NCBI GenBank assembly: GCA_019925095.2
Contig: CM034392.1
Location: 10,311,887 to 10,375,886, forward strand
Origin: Dendrolimus kikuchii
Taxonomy: Eukaryota > Arthropoda > Insecta > Lepidoptera > Lasiocampidae
Reading direction: 5' to 3'
Length of the DNA stretch: 64,000 bases
The notes beneath the pieces are model-generated. The model searched no databases, had not been told where the DNA came from, and was given only the letters and a program-made list of their open reading frames with translations. Below, piece by piece: positions 57,975 through 64,000 of this stretch; within the stretch, counting starts at the first letter, position 1, and each line of letters starts with the position of its first letter. The position numbers and the translations under genes are program-made.

Positions 57975-58504
57975 GGGCCGCTTGCATAACGTTGCTTAAA
58001 TTTATTTAAGAAACAAAAAACGTATTTAACACCCTTAAATACAATTAGCGTCTTACAGAACGCAAAATTTGCTGCTAAATATGTTTAAAGAACTATCAAA
58101 ATGTTTTATGTAAAACGTATTTAGGCAGTTTAATATGATTAATTAATTTTATTTAAAGGCGATCGTTTTTTTTTAATTTTTTTATTGCAGGAGTTCAGCA
58201 GACAGGCAGACGGCGCACTTGATGGAAAGCGGTTACCATCGCCTATGGACATTTGCAACACCAAAGGTGCTACAAATGCGCTGCTGCTCTCTTAAAGGAG
58301 ACTGGAACCTGGTCACTAATGCCGGAACACAACACAAGGTTGTTATGGCGGCATACTCTAGACCAGGGGTGGTCGCCATCCAGTCGAGCAAATACCCTAC
58401 CTCCTGGCTGTGGGTTGTTTAGTCGCCTCTTACGACAGGCCGCCAGGCCGCAGGAAATTGTATTCTTTCTCCGTTCCTGCACGCATAAATGATGCAAGCG
58501 GCCC
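57975..58504. mobile_element. Harbinger-like TIR element interrupted by a SINE-like copy
   Basis: Perfect 13-bp inverted ends GGGCCGCTTGCAT (57975-57987) and ATGCAAGCGGCCC (58492-58504), flanked by TAA on both sides (57972-57974, 58505-58507). GGGCC-type ends with a 3-bp TWA duplication are typical of PIF/Harbinger. The original element is only about 210 bp; the rest is the nested SINE-like copy at 58165-58486. Confidence 0.75.
58165..58486 (-). repeat. SINE-like family A, full-length copy nested in a MITE
   Basis: A-tail at 58165-58186 (as T on plus), head ending 'ccgttcctgcacgc' 6 bp before the host element's right terminal repeat. Closest to the family consensus in this window; the overlapping short frames on both strands are repeat-derived. 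Confidence 0.8.
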
Positions 58505-58507
58505 TAA

Positions 58508-60825
58508 ATATTATAATTGAGCCACTTCATTATTGCTATAGTTCTTCAAATCTAAGAAATACCTTTTGACGTTTTAGATTTTTCGCGCAGTAATAAGTTA
58601 GGCTTGTACGTGTACTACTCAAAAGATTATAAACAACGTTTTGCACAAAATCAAGGGATTATGCAATTATTTGTAATGAATTATAACACGCATAGTTCTT
58701 AATTAATCATTCTAATTTGTATCTTTCATACAAAATAAAGAATAAAGAACTTAACCAGAATACATTTTTCTTCACATTGGAACAGTGATACATTGTTATG
58801 TACATTTCCACAGAGTTGCGACATTTGAAATTCATAGAAAAATTATTACAAATCTCGTATCGGATTAATCCGATCTTTCGTTTTAGAAATAATATTGGTA
58901 ATTTTAAATGAAACAAACACGTTTAATTTGTAATAATATAAAATAATTTTGTGCAAGTAAAATATTTGTAACCAAAACATGCTAAAATCCATTATACGTA
59001 GTTAAAACCTGTGGTAAAAAAACAAGACTGTATGAAATTAGTCTATTTACCCTCTCCCTGTGACAAATAAAAAATTAATATATTTAACTCTTATCCTGGT
59101 CAATTGAATATTATTTCGTTTTAATTTAGAAAAAATTGTAATCGATTACCAAATGTAAATAACTGATAACAATATCTTTAATACATCGATTTTCGTAGGT
59201 ACCGATTTTTTGTTGCACTTTGCTATTCCAAAAGACCTGACAACTGCCAAAAGGTATTTTTTAGATTTGAAGAGGTATAATGACACAACATATTGTATGG
59301 CATTAATAAATATTAAACAGCAGGAGCGTAAGTAACGAAGGGCTTCGTCTACACGGCATCGGGGATACACATCCCGGCACGTTCTATCAATAACTTTCAT
59401 CGAACATCACAGTTCTCGATCGAGTACAAATCGAGCTGCAGTAAACATCGAATAAAGCGACTTGTCTATAAAATATCATTTCCAGCTCTTTTGTTTCTCC
59501 ATCGGATCTCGTTCCACAAGTGGGCAATAATTGAAAACGAAACTGCTTGCGCGGGGGTTCGCGAGACACGGCATAAAGGCGCTCTGAATAGATTGAACGT
59601 ATAAAATTTTCAGTTGAAATTCGCACGAACCACCGTCGCGGGAGGCGCTCTGTATCTTTTTACTTTGTAACCTTACTTTTTATTCCATTAGCGCGCGTGT
59701 GAGGCCCCTCTAGCCAAATATCGTGGAATAATAAAAGCTGTTTAGTAATGATAATGCGGAACGCAGCTCTCGCTAGGCTAGTCTAACTGAATTAAACTTG
59801 TACTCTATGAATTCGTGTCTGTAGAGCTTGGCTAAATTTATTTCAGTCTGGTGTTTGTGACCTAAAGTTTTTTAGATCCATATTAATATATAAATGTTAA
59901 GGTGACTGTTTGAATATTAAATGCTTGATTGTTTGTTACTTCCGACCGACGAGAAATAATATCAATATACATATGTATATCGATCGATACATATGTATAT
60001 TGATATTCTTGATTTTATGTTACATTGTTGTACAATAAAGTATATTCTAATGGATTCTATTCGATATCCAACAACGTGTATCAATCCTAGGTTAAAAGAT
60101 ATAAATGATTGGCTATTACCACGGCAAAAGCATTTGAACATTACGTAAGCGAAGTTGATAAACTGATTATTACCAAATTCGGAATCAATACAATTTTGGT
60201 AAGATGGATAACTACATACAGAATAATTGCACGTAGTTATGCTATCCAGAATTCACCCATAGGTTTCACGTCCTTGAAATAATTAAGACATTCATAAATA
60301 GATAACTATTAGAACGGCCAAGGAAGCCTATTTTATTAAAATATTAACCAAGCGTTAGATAATAAATATTAAACATACATTGCTTAGATTTTTTTAGGAC
60401 ATATAACTCAGCTGATTTTTGTGAAAATTGTTTGCAGTTTGCATTATAACATCTCATTATAAATAGTTAGAAATAGTCTTTGTAAATAAAATTAGTAAAT
60501 ATATAAGACATATACCAAGAACGACATTAGTGTATGTCAGGTTTTAAATTTTAGGTGTGGAACTTTCGGGTCGGGTTGAATTATCATCTACTATAAAGCT
60601 CTTATTTCTTTATATGCGCAATATACAATCGTATAGCTCTAACACAAAACTTTTATTTCCGTTTATTGCGACTCAATCGTCCGCGAACATTTTTCAGGCA
60701 AACTTTAACAGTGGAGGCAATCGCTCCTGAAATTCGAAAATGAAATCGTTCCGAGCGTCGCCAAGATTTATCGATGGATGTTCAAATTTACTTTGAAACT
60801 TTCGGGGCATAAAACTTATGACACG
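58508..60825. other. Unique sequence; GC-richer block 59330-59770
   Basis: The block has 'gcgcgggggttcgcgagac' and open frames on minus (59146-59400, 59387-59626) without domains. The 50-bp palindrome at 59958 lies in this stretch. Confidence 0.35.
59958..60007. repeat. 50-bp palindrome, 21-bp perfect arms
   Basis: AATATCAATATACATATGTA plus T, spacer ATCGATCG (itself self-complementary apart from register), then the exact reverse complement of the arm. Each arm contains CATATG. Confidence 0.95.
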
Positions 60826-60833
60826 TAATCGTA

Positions 60834-61474
60834 CAGGGCCGTCTTTACCCGGGGGCGCCAGGGATGCGTGGCACACGTGCGCAGGGGGGGACCTAAGGGG
60901 CGCAAGCCAATTGACTTCAATAATAAGCTCAACAAAGAACATCATGCTTTTTCAAGATCTGACTTAAATACAGCTATGTATAGCGCCATATAAACCAGTA
61001 AGTAGTCTTTGACGACCAAAAATGACTGAGATATAAAGACAAACAGACGGACACGGCGAATGCACAAGTGTTCCGTTTTTATCAAATGACTAGGGATGTT
61101 TTAAAATGAAACATAATAAGCTTTTTTTAAAAGGGTTTTAAATACAAGCTTTTGAGATCCTAGATATCACCTAGCAGCAGAGTGCTAGCTAAGACAAGTA
61201 AAACGAGCCTAAACATGACGGATCTATCTTGTTTAGTACAAGAGTTCCTATGGCCACCTTCCGACTCCATCATCAGATCTGCTCCATGGTACCATATTAT
61301 TGCATTGTCACGCGATATACATATACGTGCAAAATTTCAGCTCAATCGGAAATTGGGAAGTTGGTCAAATTTAACTTGCAAGATTCCACCCGAACTTACA
61401 TTGCAAGTAAAATAAAAGCTTGTAAAAATTAAATGCAATTTTTACGGCTCCCAACTATACTTAAGACGGCCCTG
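60834..61474. mobile_element. hAT-like non-autonomous DNA transposon (641 bp)
   Basis: Inverted ends CAGGGCCGTCTT (60834-60845) and AAGACGGCCCTG (61463-61474), exact over 12 bp. An 8-bp direct repeat TAATCGTA flanks it (60826-60833 and 61475-61482). CAGGG-type ends with 8-bp duplications define the hAT group. No transposase remains. The interior includes repeat family L (61110-61412) in reverse. Confidence 0.85.
61110..61412 (-). repeat. Repeat family L, copy 2
   Basis: Reverse relative of 10290-10615 inside the hAT-like element. Plus frames 61182-61432 read it and are not genes. Confidence 0.65.
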
Positions 61475-61482
61475 TAATCGTA

Positions 61483-62367
61483 TATTCCATTCGATATATC
61501 TACGAAAGAGAATCTTCTAGAAAATTAATCTTGTTTCATTTATTATTTTGTTCGCAAAACACTGTCATCCCAATCCAATTCTATACTTTGTGTACTTACG
61601 AAAAACATATGAAATCACAAAGTAATACAAAGAAACTAAGTTAAAGTAACGCTGTAATTTTATACGTTATTTTATTGATATTTCCCACGTGAAGTGAGAT
61701 AACATAAAAATATTATACAAAAACTCACAATGTGCCCGTATTCCTCGCCTCATTCGTGCCATCCCGAGGGAAAGAAAACATGTTAAATCTCTTTACGAAG
61801 TAGTGAAAACATGGTCTTTTTTATTTTCTACGACATGTTTGTAGATATCGGAAAATGCACAAATGACAAGAGATTTATAGAAAACACCGATAAGGCTCCG
61901 ACATAAGGTGAACATCCACGAACCTACGTGTTGACAGCGGGTGATATATTTACGGCAATCTGCCGCCCGCAGTTTTAAGAGCGATCCTGCCTTTTGGCCA
62001 GCTCGCTTGTTTTACGATAGCGCCCGTTTCTATTGTGGTATCACGTTTCCAGATAAACATTGTGGGTACACGGATCTTTACATTCCACGTTTTTGTTCAG
62101 TCTACATTTTTATATCTTGATGCAGGAACCAAGCCTTAAACCTAACGTACATTATGTGTTTGTAATAATGTAATACACAGGACTTACTAGATAGCGAAAA
62201 ATATAAAATACATAATTTTGAGTTTACTGACGAAGCAAATAATTTTTTAAAAGCGCAGGTTTTATTGCTGTGTATGCACTTATTCCGATTTATTAGTCAC
62301 ATTTTGGACATAGGTCAGGTAGCAAACACTTCAAGCGTGCATGTATGTATAAAGAGATAGGATAGCT
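61483..62367. other. Unique sequence; GC-richer block 61740-62060
   Basis: The block contains 'atctgccgcccgcagttt' and 'gatagcgcccgtttctattg'; no ORF or repeat. Confidence 0.35.
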
Positions 62368-62487
62368 GATCAGAAGGCTGGTTCGTATTTCGCGCAACGA
62401 ATCAACATTGCCATACAGCGTGGCAATGCTGTCAGCCTTCTGGGCACGCTTGCCTCTGGCAGCGATTTGTTACATTCTTTATATTAA
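62368..62487 (+). pseudogene. Retrotransposon ORF C-terminal fragment
   Basis: 39 codons open to TAA, reading 'DQKAGSYFAQRINIAIQRGN' and on to 'AVSLLGTLASGS'. This ending is one I associate with lepidopteran non-LTR retrotransposon proteins, but the clade is uncertain. An AT-rich tail follows ('tttataatttagtttattt'), as expected for a LINE 3' untranslated region. Confidence 0.45.
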
Positions 62488-63363
62488 TTTATTTATAATT
62501 TAGTTTATTTTTAAGTATTTAATTAAGTTATTCTCACATTAAACTCACCTAAAAAATGATTTTTTGATATAACTACCGTATATACTTACATAATGAATAT
62601 ATTATATATTGTCACACAATTCATTAACTGTGTAATATAAAGAGATTAAACAAATGCTAGAAAAGAAAAGCGTGTTCTAAGATCGTAGCAAATGAAGGAC
62701 TACTGTTACGGATAATACCCATTATTTAACGTATTACTATAGAAAACATACGTGATTATATCTAAAAACTACCCTACTTTCCAAGATCATAAAATCGGTA
62801 ACTAGAGAGATGATTTTAATTCAAGATCATCAATATTTTTTTCCACATTAGTTGGAGAAGATATACAATTAGACACATATTAGGTAAATTTTCGTCACTG
62901 TACAAATGAAAACTTATTCATTCATTAGGCAACACAATCTTTTAATTCTTTTATAGTCCTCTGAAATAACCTCATAAAACTGATCATACGTTTAATTAAA
63001 AGTGGAATAAAAATATAACTGCAATGAAACTTCGAAAACTCTCGTGTCCACTCAATTGTATATTTTTAATTAAATCAACTCATCCACACTGTGTCTAGAC
63101 TGCCAATGGTAGGATTCGTTATCTCTACCTATAAATATTACATGAGTTAGAAAAATATGAGAACGAGCTTTCATTTTGTGCGAACCACTTGTGAAATTAA
63201 CCAGTTTTTATTGGCATTCTTCCCATAGATGGGAGTTTCTTAACATAAATGTTATGTTGAGTAAATACAGTCAGGATTTAATGGAATAGACTGTATTATT
63301 GTACTTAGTGTTATATTATATCATTATAGTTATGTAGAATAATAAAGTTTTATAGTATATATT
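62488..63363. other. AT-rich sequence
   Basis: The first 60 bases are probably the LINE 3' tail; the remainder is unassigned. Confidence 0.3.
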
Positions 63364-63633
63364 ACTAGGCTATGCCCGCGATTTTGTCCGCGCTTGACTT
63401 GAAATTCCCGGGATAAAACGTAACTCTGATTTTAAATCTAAGAATTTGCAGTTGATCAGCGAAAATCGCATCGAAATCCGCCCAGTAGGGTTTACGTGAA
63501 TTCCGAACAAACAGACAAGAAATCAAAAAAAAAATTGCATAGTGTTCTCCATCGTTTATATAGTCTATTCCAGTCGTTTTTTATATATCTTCAGTACAGA
63601 CACGGCATGTTTAGAATTGTATAATATTATAGA
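63364..63633 (-). mobile_element. Helitron-like non-autonomous element, family C (short copy)
   Basis: 'actaggctatgcccgcgatt' at the left edge and 'ataatattatagat' at the right. The shortest of the five copies, with an internal deletion after 'gacttgaaattcccgggata'. Confidence 0.7.
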
Positions 63634-63745
63634 TAAGCATATATAATATGTGTGTAACTAATTAAGTTTTTTTTACAGTATTAGATAGCACAAGTAGATT
63701 TTATATGGTTTTAATACATTTGTACATAAATGTAGGTACATTAAA

Positions 63746-63949
<204 letters not shown>

Positions 63950-63974
63950 ATTACAGTTACTAGAAAATCCTATA

Positions 63975-64000
63975 ATCATTATATTAATACGTCAAGCCAA
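63975..64000. repeat. Start of a second 'attaatacgtcaagc' repeat, cut by the window end
   Basis: 19 bases identical to 24369-24387. Confidence 0.5.

Overview
This is eukaryotic DNA, and the repeats point to a moth or butterfly. The window is AT-rich and holds no convincing host protein-coding gene, rRNA gene or functional tRNA gene. Apart from one retrotransposon ORF, the open frames are short, lack recognisable domains, or lie inside repeats. It reads as intergenic or large-intron sequence built up by transposable elements. The lepidopteran assignment rests on Lep1-type Helitron copies that start TC and end CTAGT, on the common moth/butterfly repeat carrying a 'cccactgctgggc' motif, and on RTE-like LINE 3' ends. 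No species can be named.

The best-defined object is a complete Ty1/copia-type LTR retrotransposon derivative at 33911-35776. It has two 157-bp LTRs with no difference I can see, a 5-bp target duplication (ACGTT), a primer-binding site matching the 3' end of initiator-methionine tRNA, a polypurine tract and one intact 481-codon ORF. That ORF joins Gag and the start of protease directly, in frame, to the C-terminal part of RNase H. Integrase, reverse transcriptase and the first part of RNase H are missing. The matching LTRs and intact ORF mean a recent insertion of an already deleted, non-autonomous element.

Other elements, left to right: two solo LTRs of another LTR-retrotransposon family (2730-3202 minus, 23268-23775 plus), each with a 4-bp target duplication; five Helitron-like copies that begin or end 'actaggatatgcccgcg' (3474, 17623, 28893, 36641, 63364) plus other Helitron-type copies (14069, 16182, 16811, 32139, 36192); a roughly 300-bp SINE-like family with at least nine copies; two tRNA-derived SINE copies with box A and box B (16435-16612, 48505-48719); several TIR elements, including a hAT-like element with an 8-bp duplication (60834-61474) and a Harbinger-like element with a nested SINE (57975-58504); and dead LINE 3' ends (10719, 15000, 18241, 20255, 38130, 56985, 62368).

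Between the repeats lie unique stretches, some clearly richer in CpG than their surroundings (for example 9040-9300, 13230-13510, 30600-31060, 32820-33420, 59330-59770, 61740-62060). They could be conserved regulatory DNA, but sequence from one genome cannot show that. There are also striking inverted repeats: a 50-bp palindrome at 59958-60007, an 18-bp-arm palindrome at 40982-41018 and a roughly 120-nt microRNA-precursor-like hairpin at 26791-26913. The genes do not form a pathway; the only working unit is the copia derivative, which would depend on enzymes supplied from elsewhere.
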